The notes under the pieces are model-generated. The model had not been told where the DNA came from. It worked only from the letters and a program-made list of their open reading frames with translations, and ran no database searches. A program made the translations under genes and the position numbers. Positions 63,896 to 64,000 of a stretch of 64,000 nucleotides of DNA are shown here, piece after piece. The DNA comes from Nocardia arthritidis (GTDB lineage Bacteria > Actinomycetota > Actinomycetes > Mycobacteriales > Mycobacteriaceae). The DNA lies in contig NZ_CP046172.1 in NCBI RefSeq assembly GCF_011801145.1, forward strand, positions 5,766,001 to 5,830,000, given 5' to 3'. Position 1 is the stretch's first letter. Each line of letters opens with the position of its first letter.

Positions 63896-64000
63896 ATGAC
63901 CAGCCCAGCAACCCGGCAATGGCGCCGCCGCGTACCCGACGAGACGACCGAATCGGGCGCCACCGCCCTCAAACGCAGCCTCGGCAGGCTCGATCTCACC
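63896..64000 (+). CDS. Amino acid permease, N-terminal part only
   Basis: ATG 63896 follows GAGGGAG and the frame is open to the window end (35 codons). It ends ATALKRSLGRLDLT, the cytosolic lead that precedes helix 1 in APC-type cationic amino-acid permeases ('L.r.lg..dLtalGiGaiiGtGIF'). The rest lies outside the window. Confidence is limited by length. Confidence 0.55.
   Translation, partial: MTSPATRQWRRRVPDETTESGATALKRSLGRLDLT

Overview
The window is high-G+C actinobacterial DNA, most probably from Nocardia or a close mycolic-acid relative. The evidence is gene content: a complete mce lipid-import operon (two YrbE permeases and six Mce proteins), a GlnX-GlnH-PknG signalling locus, a DUF5753-type XRE regulator paired with a DUF6879 protein, an Erm methyltransferase with an actinomycete-style leader, many GTG/TTG starts and chains of 4-bp ATGA/GTGA overlaps. 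No rRNA, tRNA or CRISPR array was seen.

Layout. 1-3.2 kb is a decayed accessory patch: a large unrecognised gene running off the left edge, a possible transposase remnant, a frameshifted hypothetical gene, a broken serine recombinase and a partial copy of a palindromic repeat. 3.2-20.5 kb is mainly single metabolic and transport genes: tam, a deazaflavin nitroreductase divergent from soxR, secreted proteins, a saccharopine-dehydrogenase-like oxidoreductase, a TetR / P1 peptidase / amino-acid permease cluster, a CoA-disulfide-reductase-like flavoprotein, a GT87 mannosyltransferase, a frameshifted APC permease, a methyltransferase, a Clp-N-like small protein, a FAD monooxygenase and a TPR-like protein. 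20.5-30.9 kb holds erm with its attenuator, a membrane Ser/Thr kinase, an SRPBCC-FadD fusion, lactate permease, a GNAT, an AAA phosphotransferase-like protein and an SDR.

30.9-39.7 kb is the most unusual region. Read right to left it is glnX, glnH, a coiled-coil protein, pknG, a PP2C phosphatase, a vWA protein and an FHA protein, all overlapping by 2-4 bp. It looks like one operon in which the glutamate-sensing PknG module has gained its own phosphatase, a vWA protein and a phosphothreonine reader. The kinase, phosphatase and FHA protein share the same kind of N-terminal zinc ribbon. The vWA gene carries a one-base frameshift.

39.8-48.2 kb holds a drug-efflux MFS gene, a complete 164-bp palindromic element, the XRE/DUF6879 trio, a winged-helix protein, a second FAD monooxygenase, an AraC regulator and two overlapping TetR genes. 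48.5-56.9 kb is the mce operon (yrbEA, yrbEB, mceA-F, one Mce-associated gene) with a recognisable promoter and repeats upstream. 57-64 kb has a pentapeptide-repeat protein, an ECF42-type sigma factor with its DGPF partner, a beta-lactamase-fold hydrolase, a VOC protein, an ssuCBA-type sulfonate importer and the start of another amino-acid permease.

Most functional names rest on motifs and family resemblance read by eye; no database search was possible.
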